Of a stretch of 64,000 nucleotides of DNA, positions 28,047-36,556 are shown piece after piece. Origin of the DNA: Prochlorococcus sp. AG-436-C14 (GTDB lineage Bacteria > Cyanobacteriota > Cyanobacteriia > PCC-6307 > Cyanobiaceae); the NCBI GenBank assembly GCA_003209755.1, contig QCPD01000001.1, positions 186,001-250,000 on the forward strand. Direction: 5' to 3'. A program made the translations under genes and the position numbers. The notes beneath the pieces were generated by a model. The model saw only the letters and a program-made list of their open reading frames with translations, was not told where the DNA came from and ran no database searches. Within the stretch, counting starts at the first letter, position 1. Every line of letters begins with the position of its first letter.

Positions 28047-28157
28047 CTAAGCAATACTTAACTTAGATACTATTTCAAGTAATAAAATAACTAATACACC
28101 TGACATTGCAATTCTGCCATTGACTATCTCAGTTTTGCTTAATCTTTCGAAGGACAT
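28047..28157 (-). CDS. High-light-inducible-protein-like (HLIP) microprotein
   Basis: 36 codons from ATG 28155-28157, MSFERLSKTEIVNGRIAMSG followed by VLVILLLEIVSKLSIA. The block E-x-x-N-G-R-x-A-M-x-G is the chlorophyll-binding signature of one-helix LHC-like proteins (HLIPs/SCPs), followed by a single transmembrane helix. Such proteins sit in the thylakoid membrane, bind chlorophyll and carotenoid, and protect photosystems or assist chlorophyll recycling under stress. It is shorter than most HLIPs and the N-terminal extension is minimal. It is missed by length-limited gene calling. Confidence 0.8.
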   Translation of the reverse strand: MSFERLSKTEIVNGRIAMSGVLVILLLEIVSKLSIA

Positions 28158-28351
28158 CCAATAGAAGCACTTGATCAACTTATAACAAACTAAATAAATA
28201 GAGCAAGTATCAAAAAATGCTTTTTAATATTAATTAAATAAATTAGTATTATCTTTAAAAATCAAAGTCTACGGCCAAAAAAATCTTGTATCTGTTAAGA
28301 CAGAATGAAAATAGTATGATAAATAGCTATATAAAAAAGATTCAGTAATAA

Positions 28352-28495
28352 ATGAGTCCACTCTTCAAATGTCTTGGCTGTGGACAAAATATCGAAAGGT
28401 CAACAAAGACTTTTTGGAAAAAAAAAGGTCATATTCTTTGCTCTACTTGCCAAGACAAAATAGAGCAAGAAACTGCTTTTACTCAAACAAAATAG
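28352..28495 (+). CDS. Small zinc-ribbon-like protein (47 aa)
   Basis: MSPLFKCLGCGQNIERSTKT, then FWKKKGHILCSTCQDKIEQE and TAFTQTK. Two CxxC pairs (CLGC and CSTC) spaced by about 24 residues form a likely zinc ribbon. A -10-like TATGAT lies at 28315-28320. The stop is 2 bp from the 3' end of urtE on the opposite strand, so the two are convergent. Function is unknown; a nucleic-acid or protein-binding role is the usual one for such knuckles. Confidence 0.6.
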   Translation: MSPLFKCLGCGQNIERSTKTFWKKKGHILCSTCQDKIEQETAFTQTK

Positions 28496-28497
28496 AC

Positions 28498-29205
28498 TTA
28501 AACACTAAGGAATTTCTCTACCACAGCTTTACTTAATTCACTAGTTGGTCCATTTGCAACTATGCCTCCGCGTTGCATTGCATAATAACGATCTGCTTGC
28601 CTCACAAAATGCAGATGTTGCTCTACCAATAAAACCCCAACACCAGTCTCACTAATGATCCTTTTAACTGCAGACTCAATATCTTGAACGATATTCGGTT
28701 GTATTCCTTCAGTTGGTTCATCAAGTAAAAGCAACTTTGGTCTCCCAAGTAATGCTCGAGCAATTGCAAGTTGTTGCTGCTGCCCTCCGCTTAAATCTCC
28801 TCCTTTACGAGCTAGAAATTGTTTTAAAACAGGAAAAAGTTCATATACCAATTCATCAATCTTTTTATGCTTTGCTAAGCCTCCAGGCAAAGCTTCCAAT
28901 CCAAGTTGAAGATTTTCTTCTACGGTTAGATAAGGTATTATTTCTCGTCCTTGAGGAACATATGCGATTCCAGAACGAGCCCTTTGATGTGGCGGCTTTC
29001 TATTTACCAAATCTCCATTAAAAATAATCTCTCCACACCGTGGCGTTAATAAACCTATTAAAGATTTAAGCAATGTTGTTTTACCTACTCCATTTCGACC
29101 AATAAGACAAATCATCTCACCTTGATTGATATTCATATCAACATCTCGAAGAATATGACTCTCGCCATAGTAAGTATTCAAGCCTTTTATCTGAAGCATA
29201 GTCAT
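28498..29205 (-). CDS. urtE: Urea ABC transporter ATP-binding protein UrtE
   Basis: One of two ATPases of the high-affinity urea transporter. 235 residues with Walker A GRNGVGKT (about 36-43), the signature LSGGQQQQLAIARAL, Walker B LLLLDEPTEG and the H-loop EQHLHF. The motif GRNGVGKTTLLKSLIG and the following YVPQGREI are typical of LivF/UrtE-type ATPases. The start overlaps the urtD stop by 4 bases. Last gene of the urtABCDE run; the UrtA-binding-protein gene is at the upstream end. Confidence 0.95.
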   Translation of the reverse strand: MTMLQIKGLNTYYGESHILRDVDMNINQGEMICLIGRNGVGKTTLLKSLIGLLTPRCGEIIFNGDLVNRKPPHQRARSGIAYVPQGREIIPYLTVEENLQLGLEALPGGLAKHKKIDELVYELFPVLKQFLARKGGDLSGGQQQQLAIARALLGRPKLLLLDEPTEGIQPNIVQDIESAVKRIISETGVGVLLVEQHLHFVRQADRYYAMQRGGIVANGPTSELSKAVVEKFLSV

Positions 29206-29957
29206 TCTTCTTCCTCCTCAGATTTTCCTAGATAAACCTCTATCACTAAAGGATCTTTTTGTATGTCGCTCATAGATCCCTCTTTCAAGACATGCCCTTG
29301 ATGTAAAACACTAACAGGACAATCAAGTCTACGAATAAATTCCATATCATGATCAATGACTAAGACAGTATGATCACCAGCTAAAGATTTAAGAAGATCA
29401 GCAGTTAAATCTGTTTCTTCATCAGTCAAGCCAGCTACAGGTTCATCAACAAGTAAAAGATCAGGATCTTGTCCAACTAGCATAGCTATCTCAAGCCATT
29501 GTTTTTGACCATGAGAAAGCGCTCCAGCCCTGATATTGGCTTTTGATTGAAGGTTGACAATACTCATCAAATGTTGAATTTGATCTAAATGTTTAACCTT
29601 TAAACTATTAATTAATAATGAAAAAGGAGTTTTAGGCCTGCTAACCGATAGAGCTAAATTTTCTTGTACAGATAAATTCTCAAATATCCTAGGACTTTGA
29701 AATTTCCTTCCAATCCCTTTACGCGCTATACGAAACTCTTTTTGACCAAGCAAAGATTTTTCTTTAAAAATTACATCCCCACTTGTCGGTAGGACTTTCC
29801 CAGTAATTACATCTAAAAATGTGGTTTTACCTGCACCATTGGGACCAATAACTGCTCTAAGATCGCCTTGATTCAAAACCAGATCAAGATCTCTGAGGGC
29901 AAGAAATCCTTCAAAACTAACTGAAATTTGTTTTAGCTCTAGCAATGGAGAAGTCAT
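29202..29957 (-). CDS. urtD: Urea ABC transporter ATP-binding protein UrtD
   Basis: Second ATPase, LivG-like, 251 residues. Walker A is GPNGAGKT, the signature LSHGQKQWLEIAMLV (with the H-G-Q-K-Q-W form characteristic of UrtD) and Walker B LLLVDEPVAGLT. The segment ARKGIGRKFQSPRIFENLSVQENL is also typical of this family. It overlaps urtC by 4 bp and urtE by 4 bp, so the five proteins are probably translated together. Its acidic end SEEEEE is just before urtE. Confidence 0.95.
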   Translation of the reverse strand: MTSPLLELKQISVSFEGFLALRDLDLVLNQGDLRAVIGPNGAGKTTFLDVITGKVLPTSGDVIFKEKSLLGQKEFRIARKGIGRKFQSPRIFENLSVQENLALSVSRPKTPFSLLINSLKVKHLDQIQHLMSIVNLQSKANIRAGALSHGQKQWLEIAMLVGQDPDLLLVDEPVAGLTDEETDLTADLLKSLAGDHTVLVIDHDMEFIRRLDCPVSVLHQGHVLKEGSMSDIQKDPLVIEVYLGKSEEEEE

Positions 29958-31081
29958 GACTTCACCTCACCTTGTTCATTGACTTCAAGACTTGGATATG
30001 TCTCTAGTTTTTTATTTATGCCGATTAAAAAAAGTAATTTCTTGGGACCGTCTTTTCGAATCCACCCTAGTACACCCTCTGGAAGAGCTGTTACAACAAG
30101 AATAAATAATCCACCTTGAATAAACATCCAGCTTGCTGGTAATGCTTCACTTACTAAACTTTTTGCATAATTAATTAAAACAGCTCCAAGGATTGCTCCT
30201 AGCAAAGTTCCTCTACCACCAACGGCAACCCAAATAACCATTTCTATAGAGAAAGGAACAGTCATAAACTGAGGTGAAACGATTCCGGATTGGACTGTAT
30301 ACAAGGCCCCCGAAATACCAGCTAATCCTCCTGCTATTGAAAAGATTATTGTCTTAAAAATTACTGGATTATAGCCCGTAAAACGAACTCGAGCTTCATC
30401 ATCTCGAATTCCAATAAGAACATTTCCAAATCTATCTCGAACAATCCACCGAGCAAAAAACCATGCAAGTATGACTAAAACAGCTGATATCCAAAAAAAC
30501 CATCTTTGCATTATTTCTGAACCAACCATTTGTCCAAAAAGTTGGGTCACGTCAGTTTTTAAACCATTTGTTCCATTAATCAATTTCTGTTGTCCATTAA
30601 AGAAATTGAAAAAAACTAAAAGAGCCGCTTGTGTAAGAATTGAAAAATAAACGCCTTTAATTCTATTTCTAAAAACTAAATAACCAAGAAGTCCAGCAAT
30701 TATTGCCGGTAACAACCAAATGGAAATAAGAGTAAAAATTGAACTTTTAAAAGGCTCCCAAAAAAATGGAAGTTTTTCGACTCCATATAAACCAAAAAAC
30801 TCGGGAATACCATTTGGGAATTCTCCTGCACTATTCAATTGGAGGAACATCGCCGCACAATATCCACCGAGAGCAAAGAAAATTCCTTGACCTAAACTCA
30901 ACATCCCTGTGAATCCCCAAATCAAATCAACTCCAAGAGCCACAATTGCAAGAGATAAATATCTTCCTAAGAGATTTAATCTAAAAACAGGAAGTAAGGA
31001 GGGTGCTGCAATAATGAAGGCAATAATTAATACCCAAATAGTTAAGTTAATCCAACTTTTTTTTGTAGAAAAAATACTCAT
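29954..31081 (-). CDS. urtC: Urea ABC transporter permease UrtC
   Basis: LivM-type permease, 375 residues with about ten hydrophobic helices. Family blocks: ALGVDLIWGFTGMLSLGQGIFFALGGYCAAM near residues 45-75, the coupling segment GIRDDEARVRFTGYNP, and VWVAVGGRGTLLGAILGAV near the C-terminal end. The start is ATG. Three bp after urtB and overlapping urtD. It forms the membrane channel with UrtB. Confidence 0.95.
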   Translation of the reverse strand: MSIFSTKKSWINLTIWVLIIAFIIAAPSLLPVFRLNLLGRYLSLAIVALGVDLIWGFTGMLSLGQGIFFALGGYCAAMFLQLNSAGEFPNGIPEFFGLYGVEKLPFFWEPFKSSIFTLISIWLLPAIIAGLLGYLVFRNRIKGVYFSILTQAALLVFFNFFNGQQKLINGTNGLKTDVTQLFGQMVGSEIMQRWFFWISAVLVILAWFFARWIVRDRFGNVLIGIRDDEARVRFTGYNPVIFKTIIFSIAGGLAGISGALYTVQSGIVSPQFMTVPFSIEMVIWVAVGGRGTLLGAILGAVLINYAKSLVSEALPASWMFIQGGLFILVVTALPEGVLGWIRKDGPKKLLFLIGINKKLETYPSLEVNEQGEVKS

Positions 31082-31084
31082 AAA

Positions 31085-32242
31085 TCAAGACTCCACCATT
31101 CTTCCTTTTTGAGGAAACATCCCAGTTGGTCTGAATTGCAGGAATATGACTATTAGAGCAAATATCATTACTCTAGCCATGCTTGTTGTCGCAAAAAAAT
31201 CTATTGTTGAATAAAGAGGGGATGGCATCTCTGGCCAAATCGTAAGTAGTCTTCCTGCTCCTATTAAATCGGTCATTATTCCAATAGAAAAAGAAGCAAG
31301 TATTGTTCCTAATAAATTGCCTACTCCACCAAGAACGACAACCATAAAACATCCCACAATATAATTTCCACCAACATTTGGGCCCACTGAGCCAAGGAGT
31401 GAAACCGCAACTCCTGCGACACCAGCCAAACCAGATCCAATTCCAAAAGTAATAATATCTACTGTTTCTGTTGATATACCTAGACAGTCACTCATAGATC
31501 TATTTTGAGTTACTGCTCGAATTCTCATTCCCCAAGCTGTTTTATCAAGAAAGAAAATCACTACTAAAACAGATATTAAGGTAATAAGGATTATTAAAAG
31601 ACGAGTTTTAGGAAAAGTAATTCCAACAAAATCAATTCCACCTCTCATCCAAGAAGGAGCTGTAACATCAACATTTCTTGCGCTAGCGCGACTAAGTTTA
31701 CTTACTAAAGACGATAAAATCCCTCCTGTTGCGACACCTAATAATGCTGAGAATCCCCAAGTAGATGCCCTTATTAATTTACCTTTAGCACCCTGAAGTA
31801 AGTCATCCGAAATAAATAATGGTGCAAACAAGCCAAAGAAAAGCGTAATTACCAGTCCACTTCCATAGGCTAGGGGAACACTTCTAACAAATTGTTGAAG
31901 TATGAGGCTAACTCCCCATGTCGCTAACAGAGTCTCGAGCGGACTTCCATAGAGTCGTCTAATAACTGTTCTCTCTAAAAGAATGCCAACTGTTCCACTA
32001 ACTAAAAAAGCAATCCCAATAGCAACAATGACATATGAATCATAAAAAGGTTTTAAAAAAGAAACTTGTTTGAAAATTAATTGGGTTATGTATGTTGAAT
32101 ATGCTCCAAGCATCATCAATTCACCATGAGCAAGATTGATAACACCCATTAATCCAAAGACAATTGCAAGTCCCAGTGCTGCTACAAGCAAAACTGAGCC
32201 AATAGCAACGCCATTAAAAAGGCTTTCAAAAATAAGTTGCAC
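31085..32242 (-). CDS. urtB: Urea ABC transporter permease UrtB
   Basis: LivH-type permease, 385 residues. The N-terminus MQLIFESLFNGVAIGSVLLVAALGLAIVFGLMGVINLAHGELMMLGAY is a textbook permease start. The loop after about residue 145 (DDLLQGAKGKLIRAS to RASARNVDVTAPSWMRGG) is the longer insertion expected in UrtB. ENRSMSDCLGI-like (TQNRSMSDCLGISTETVD) is the ATPase-coupling site. It follows urtA after a 77-bp gap that contains a strong UUCG hairpin, and precedes urtC by 3 bp. Confidence 0.95.
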   Translation of the reverse strand: MQLIFESLFNGVAIGSVLLVAALGLAIVFGLMGVINLAHGELMMLGAYSTYITQLIFKQVSFLKPFYDSYVIVAIGIAFLVSGTVGILLERTVIRRLYGSPLETLLATWGVSLILQQFVRSVPLAYGSGLVITLFFGLFAPLFISDDLLQGAKGKLIRASTWGFSALLGVATGGILSSLVSKLSRASARNVDVTAPSWMRGGIDFVGITFPKTRLLIILITLISVLVVIFFLDKTAWGMRIRAVTQNRSMSDCLGISTETVDIITFGIGSGLAGVAGVAVSLLGSVGPNVGGNYIVGCFMVVVLGGVGNLLGTILASFSIGIMTDLIGAGRLLTIWPEMPSPLYSTIDFFATTSMARVMIFALIVIFLQFRPTGMFPQKGRMVES

Positions 32243-32268
32243 TAGCTTGGTTGATATTTTTAATGAAC

Positions 32269-32290
32269 TAAGGAGCCCGAAGGCTCCTTA
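32269..32290 (-). promoter_or_regulatory. UUCG-tetraloop hairpin between urtA and urtB
   Basis: On the minus strand the sequence is TAAGGAGCC-TTCG-GGCTCCTTA: a perfect 9-bp stem with a UUCG loop closed by C-G, the most stable tetraloop class. It lies 30 bp after the urtA stop and has no T tract, so it fits an mRNA stabiliser or partial terminator that raises urtA levels over urtBCDE rather than a full terminator. Confidence 0.75.
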
Positions 32291-32319
32291 ATAGATTCTA
32301 TCTATAACTCAAAAACAAA

Positions 32320-33597
32320 TCATAATCTGTATTTTTCACCTTTCTTAGGATCAGTCCAATCACAAGCGAACCCTTTAGAACTTGGATGTTTTTGGTTCCA
32401 TGCTTGTGGTTCAACTACTCCAGTTTCTTCGAGAATTGTAAATCCACCTTCAGAGTTAATTTCACCGATTCTCACTGTTTGAGATAGATGATGATTAGGC
32501 ATAACTTCTACAGGCCCTTGTGGAGCATCGAATGTCTGACCAACCAAAGCTTCTCTAACAGCATTGTCATCAAATGTGCCGGCATCTTCAACTGCCTGCT
32601 TCCATAGATAAACCATGTTATAAGCAGATTCTTGAGGATCAGCCACAACACGATCGTTACCCCATCTCTTCTTAAAGCTCTTGGCAAATTTCTTAGAAGC
32701 TGGTGTATCAATAGACATCATGTAGTTCCAAGCACCATAATGGCCCTCAAGGAACTCAGGCCCAATAGTACTAATCTCTTCCTCCGCAATGGAGTAGTTC
32801 ATTACATAGTAACCATTAGAAGGAGTAATTCCTGCGTCCTGGATTTGCTTGAAGAAAGCAACGTTTTGGTCACCATTCAAAGTGTTAATAATTATTCCGC
32901 CATCAGGAAGAGCAACTTTTATCTTGGAGATAATAGGTGCTACCTCTGTGTTCCCCAAAGGAAGGTAATCTTCGCCAACAACTTTACCGCCAAGTTGCTT
33001 AACTTGAGCTTTAGTAATTGTATTAGAAGTTCTTGGGAAAACATAATCAGAACCAACTAAGAAGAAATCTCCTCCAGCAGCGGGTGAGCGCTTGTACATG
33101 AAATCTGTAGCAGGCTCGGATTGCTGATTAGGAGTCGCTCCGGTATAGAAAATGTTATTGGAGCACTCTTGTGCTTCATATTGAATTGGATAGTAAAGGA
33201 ATGCATCTTTAGATTCATAAACAGGAAGCATTGCCTTACGACTTGCAGATGTCCAGCCACCAAAAACAACTGGTACTCCATCCTGGTCAATTAACTTCTT
33301 AGACTTCTCAGCAAAGGTAGGCCAGTCTGAGGCACCATCTTCAACGATGTACTCAATTTTATAGCTTTTACCGTCGACTGTTACACCACCAGCTGCATTG
33401 ATCTCTTCAATAGCCATTTTCTCTGTATCAACAAGAGTTGATTCGGAGATTGCCATGGTCCCTGATAGAGAATGGAGAATTCCAACCGTTACGGTGTCAT
33501 CAAAGTTGCCTGAGGAATCTGATCCACCACAAGCAGTTACAGTTACAGCCAACGAGGCCGTAGCTAAACCTGCAAAAATACGCTTTGAAAGCTTCAT
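32320..33597 (-). CDS. urtA: Urea-binding protein UrtA
   Basis: Substrate-binding lipoprotein of the urea transporter, 425 residues. The leader MKLSKRIFAGLATASLAVTVTACGG has a lipobox with Cys23. The mature region matches UrtA (GILHSLSGTMAISESTLVDTEKMAIEEINAAGGV, then SDWPTFAEKSKKLI, VFGGWTSASRKAMLPVYE, FYTGATPNQQ). The start is ATG. An NtcA-like site lies about 80 bp upstream, so nitrogen limitation should induce it. It is the first gene of urtABCDE. Confidence 0.96.
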   Translation of the reverse strand: MKLSKRIFAGLATASLAVTVTACGGSDSSGNFDDTVTVGILHSLSGTMAISESTLVDTEKMAIEEINAAGGVTVDGKSYKIEYIVEDGASDWPTFAEKSKKLIDQDGVPVVFGGWTSASRKAMLPVYESKDAFLYYPIQYEAQECSNNIFYTGATPNQQSEPATDFMYKRSPAAGGDFFLVGSDYVFPRTSNTITKAQVKQLGGKVVGEDYLPLGNTEVAPIISKIKVALPDGGIIINTLNGDQNVAFFKQIQDAGITPSNGYYVMNYSIAEEEISTIGPEFLEGHYGAWNYMMSIDTPASKKFAKSFKKRWGNDRVVADPQESAYNMVYLWKQAVEDAGTFDDNAVREALVGQTFDAPQGPVEVMPNHHLSQTVRIGEINSEGGFTILEETGVVEPQAWNQKHPSSKGFACDWTDPKKGEKYRL

Positions 33598-33674
33598 GAA
33601 TTACTAACTAAATTAGTTGATTGCCCACCTTGGGAGGGTCAACGGAAGGTATTCAACTGAACACCCATTTTTTT

Positions 33675-33688
33675 GTAGCCAATGTAAC
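33675..33688 (-). promoter_or_regulatory. NtcA-like binding site upstream of urtA
   Basis: On the minus strand GTTACATTGGCTAC reads GTT-N8-TAC, one base off the GTA-N8-TAC consensus of the cyanobacterial nitrogen regulator NtcA. A -10-like GAATAC (33649-33654 on the plus coordinates) lies about 20 bases downstream, the usual spacing of NtcA-activated promoters, and about 50 bases before the urtA ATG. The urea transporter is a known NtcA target in cyanobacteria. Confidence 0.65.
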
Positions 33689-33744
33689 CTTTTTTACTAT
33701 TTCAGTGAACGAAAATATTGTTTGGTATCGCCCAATACACTTTT

Positions 33745-34350
33745 TCAAGATTTTTGTATTTGATTACACAAAAAAGATTCGATGATATTAAGTCCTTCCC
33801 CTGTCTTGGTATTTGTAAAGCACCATGGAAGATCTCCCCTCATCAACATGGTGTCTCTCTCCATCACTTCCAAACTTGCACCTACCATTTCAGCAAGATC
33901 AATCTTATTAATTACTAATAAATCTGAGCGTGTTATCCCAGGCCCTCCTTTCCTTGGAATCTTATCTCCAGCTGCAACGTCAATTATATAAATACACAAA
34001 TCTACTAACTCTGGACTAAAACTTGCAGCAAGATTATCACCACCACTTTCAACAAATACTAAATCTAGAGTTGCAAATCTCTGTTCTAGCTCTTCAACAG
34101 CAATGCGATTTATAGAACAATCTTCTCTTATCGCTGTATGTGGACATCCTCCAGTCTCAACTCCTTTGATACGTTCTGGTACTAAAGCCTTTGAATTAGT
34201 CAAAAATTTTGCATCTTCTTGTGTATAGATATCATTAGTTACCACGGCTATCTCTAGTTGATCTTTAAGATTTTCACATAGTCTCTGAATAATAGCTGTT
34301 TTGCCAGATCCTACTGGACCAGCTATTCCAACCCTTAATTTACTTTCCAT
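33745..34350 (-). CDS. ureG: Urease accessory GTPase UreG
   Basis: GTPase that powers nickel insertion into urease. 201 residues from the ATG at 34348-34350 ([21 protein letters not shown]); the open frame runs 25 codons further upstream but that part lies in ureF. The P loop is GPVGSGKT, the nickel/zinc dimer motif is [13 protein letters not shown] with Cys-Pro-His, then [17 protein letters not shown] and the NKID base-recognition motif. It overlaps ureF by one base (TAATG). The gene order is ureE-ureF-ureG on the minus strand. Confidence 0.95.
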   Translation of the reverse strand: MESKLRVGIAGPVGSGKTAIIQRLCENLKDQLEIAVVTNDIYTQEDAKFLTNSKALVPERIKGVETGGCPHTAIREDCSINRIAVEELEQRFATLDLVFVESGGDNLAASFSPELVDLCIYIIDVAAGDKIPRKGGPGITRSDLLVINKIDLAEMVGASLEVMERDTMLMRGDLPWCFTNTKTGEGLNIIESFLCNQIQKS

Positions 34351-35021
34351 TAGCTCCTGAATAATCTTGAATAAAGTTCTATATGCGACTGTTGAGCCAT
34401 AATAGCGCCGACATCGCCAACCCAAATTTCTTTGGGATTCTGTTCCAATAAGTAACTTGCTTGAGACTTAATAAGTTTTAGAGATTTCTTTTGAAGCTGT
34501 TGAGCTTTTGTTGGCCCTAATGACAAAAGTCTTAACGCTGCACTTAATTGATTAGCCACCCAACTATATAAAAACCCCTCCACTAAATCAATTTGAGGTA
34601 TATCCCAGCAGACTCCAGCCCAAGCCCAAGCTATCGGCCATATAAATTTCTTTTCATTATTAGGAAGAGGATGATCAAGATCAATGAGCAGCTGTAAAAG
34701 AGATTCGCCCATTTGTATTTGTTGAGATCTAAGCTCTTGAGAATCTCTTAGCGAAGTAAGCCAAGAATTCCACTCTTCAATAAGTAACTTATATTGCTCA
34801 TCTTTCTTATCCCTCCAATCAACTAAATCTTTCATGATGTGAGCAATTGAGCTTGCCTCAATTGTTATTTGACCTCGAGAAAGTTCGCTTTCAAGCCAAC
34901 TGAAAAGACTGATTTCGTCATGTACTTTTTTATTTTGAACAAGCCACTCCAATCCCTCTGAATAACTAAAAGCCCCAACTGGTAATGATGGGCTTATTAA
35001 TTGTAAAAATTCAAGTTTCAT
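34350..35021 (-). CDS. ureF: Urease accessory protein UreF
   Basis: All-helical accessory protein that, with UreD/UreH and UreG, delivers nickel to apo-urease; 223 residues. Recognisable regions: [23 protein letters not shown] at the N-terminus, the Gly-Ala-Phe-Ser-Tyr-Ser-x-Gly block being the UreF hallmark, and [15 protein letters not shown] near the C-terminus. The ATG start is clear. It lies 20 bp after ureE and overlaps ureG. Confidence 0.93.
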   Translation of the reverse strand: MKLEFLQLISPSLPVGAFSYSEGLEWLVQNKKVHDEISLFSWLESELSRGQITIEASSIAHIMKDLVDWRDKKDEQYKLLIEEWNSWLTSLRDSQELRSQQIQMGESLLQLLIDLDHPLPNNEKKFIWPIAWAWAGVCWDIPQIDLVEGFLYSWVANQLSAALRLLSLGPTKAQQLQKKSLKLIKSQASYLLEQNPKEIWVGDVGAIMAQQSHIELYSRLFRS

Positions 35022-35041
35022 AAATAGAGTTAATTCAACCT

Positions 35042-35482
35042 CTACTCATAAGCTCCAATCTCGGGAGAAAAAGCTCTTTTGAAAGTTTCTATTTCAAAAC
35101 CTTGTCTCTCTAACATCTTTTTCATAACTACATCATTGAGTAAATATAACTCTTTATCATGCAACTCAATCTCAACATGTCTATTCCCTAAATGATAAGC
35201 AGCTTTTAACAATTTCAATCTATTTTCTGAGCTAATTCTTATTACATCTTCATGAGCAGCCTCAATACTTACAAAAACTTTTGAATTTTCACTTTTCAGT
35301 ACCTCTCCAGGCATCAACCTACCTCCTCCTCTAGGCAAATTTAAAATAACATCTATCCCATCTAAAGTTGATCGCTTTCCCCGAAGCTGAGTCCTCTCTT
35401 TTGCAGACAAGGGAAGTAAAAGACAATGTTTTATCCCCAGAGCACTAATTCTCTCAGTGAGATAGATTGATTTGTGTAACAA
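35042..35482 (-). CDS. ureE: Urease accessory nickel chaperone UreE
   Basis: Nickel-binding metallochaperone, 146 residues from a TTG start at 35480-35482 (MLHKSIYLTERISALG). Family blocks: LPLSAKERTQLRGKRSTLDGIDVILNLPRGGGRLMPGEVL at the front and AYHLGNRHVEIELHDKELYLL with the conserved metal His in GNRHV. Unlike Klebsiella-type UreE it has no His-rich tail, so it should use the conserved dimer-interface His only. The intergenic region to the divergent ureD contains a long inverted repeat. First of ureEFG. Confidence 0.9.
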   Translation of the reverse strand: MLHKSIYLTERISALGIKHCLLLPLSAKERTQLRGKRSTLDGIDVILNLPRGGGRLMPGEVLKSENSKVFVSIEAAHEDVIRISSENRLKLLKAAYHLGNRHVEIELHDKELYLLNDVVMKKMLERQGFEIETFKRAFSPEIGAYE

Positions 35483-35494
35483 GCTTCAATTCTT

Positions 35495-35526
35495 TGTAGA
35501 TATAGATTTTAAAGATTATATCTACA
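35495..35526. promoter_or_regulatory. Perfect inverted repeat between ureE and ureD
   Basis: TGTAGATATA (35495-35504) and TATATCTACA (35517-35526) are exact reverse complements with a 12-base spacer. The repeat sits in the 101-bp divergent promoter region, 13 bp before the ureE start and about 58 bp before the ureD start, so it could bind a dimeric regulator for both operons. The GTA/TAC halves are too far apart for NtcA. Confidence 0.55.
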
Positions 35527-35583
35527 GATAAGACAATTATTATTTTCTCAATACTAAATGAGCAAAATCGATAAAACTATTCA

Positions 35584-36507
35584 ATGACATCTCAATGGCA
35601 TGGAACTTGTGATCTAAGGCTTTTCAAGAAGTCAAGTCCTAATGAGATCGATAGTCTCAAAACAATTCATCAAGCAAAATGTACTGCTCCATTGAAATTA
35701 ATGAAAGTATTCAATGATAAAAAAGATGGAAGATGTGAAATACCAATTCTCCATAGTGCTGGAGGCATTGTTGGCGGTGATCAACTGATAATAAATGTAA
35801 ACGCTGAAAAAGAAAGCAGGGCTATATGTTCATCAGTAGCAGCTCAAAAAGTTTATGGAAGTAGAGGCAGGTCAAAACTAAATCCTCAGGGGAGCTGGGC
35901 AAATCAAAAATGTTTTTTTCAAATTGAAAAAAACTCTGACTTTGAGTGGATCCCGCAAGAATTAATTGTCTATAAGGGAGGTCTTTTCGAACAAAATATG
36001 ACTGTTAATCTTGATCCTTCATCAAGCTTTTTATGCGTTGATTTGGTTCGTTTGGGAAGGACTGCTGCAGGAGAAGGACTTGGTAGTGGAATATGGAGAT
36101 CATCTTTGGAAATTTTTAGGGAGAATACTCAAGGTAAACATTATGAATTTAGTGATCGCTTAGAACTATCTGGAGAAGCTTTAAAATCTATTCATGGATT
36201 AGAACAGAAACCCGTATTCGGATCCTTAACTTGGATAAAACCCGAAGAAATCAAGCAAAAAGAATTGTCTAATTTATTAGTAAAATGCCGACAACAAAGA
36301 GCTGGACTTGAGGGATTTATGACTTGTAGTCTTCTTGAAAATGGAATATCTGCAAGATACACAGGCTCATCAACACAATCAGCTCGATTTTGGTTTTATA
36401 GAATTTGGAGTCTTACAAGAATTTTAAGAAAATTAAGCATGCCTGAATACATGAGGATTTGGCCAATGCAAGAAAACCCATCAACAGATACAAAATGTCC
36501 ATCATGA
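35584..36507 (+). CDS. ureD: Urease accessory protein UreD (UreH)
   Basis: Scaffold of the urease maturation complex, binding apo-urease and channelling nickel from UreG. 307 residues from the ATG 35584 (MTSQWHGTCDLRLF). Diagnostic parts: KCTAPLKLMKVF, ILHSAGGIVGGDQL near residues 57-70, QELIVYKGG and the later AAGEGLGSGIWRS. It starts the ureDABC plus-strand operon, 49 bp before ureA. Confidence 0.93.
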   Translation: MTSQWHGTCDLRLFKKSSPNEIDSLKTIHQAKCTAPLKLMKVFNDKKDGRCEIPILHSAGGIVGGDQLIINVNAEKESRAICSSVAAQKVYGSRGRSKLNPQGSWANQKCFFQIEKNSDFEWIPQELIVYKGGLFEQNMTVNLDPSSSFLCVDLVRLGRTAAGEGLGSGIWRSSLEIFRENTQGKHYEFSDRLELSGEALKSIHGLEQKPVFGSLTWIKPEEIKQKELSNLLVKCRQQRAGLEGFMTCSLLENGISARYTGSSTQSARFWFYRIWSLTRILRKLSMPEYMRIWPMQENPSTDTKCPS

Positions 36508-36556
36508 ACTTTTAAGCATTTTTTTGCTAGTAAAATGTGTTTCTAACTATTAAAAA

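Noticed and set aside
32632-33290. Frames on both strands inside urtA
   Set aside because: Shadows of the urtA gene, which is complete and well conserved; composition of these frames is unlike protein.
33718-33991. Plus-strand frames across the end of ureG
   Set aside because: Antisense of ureG; no conserved domain and no plausible promoter.
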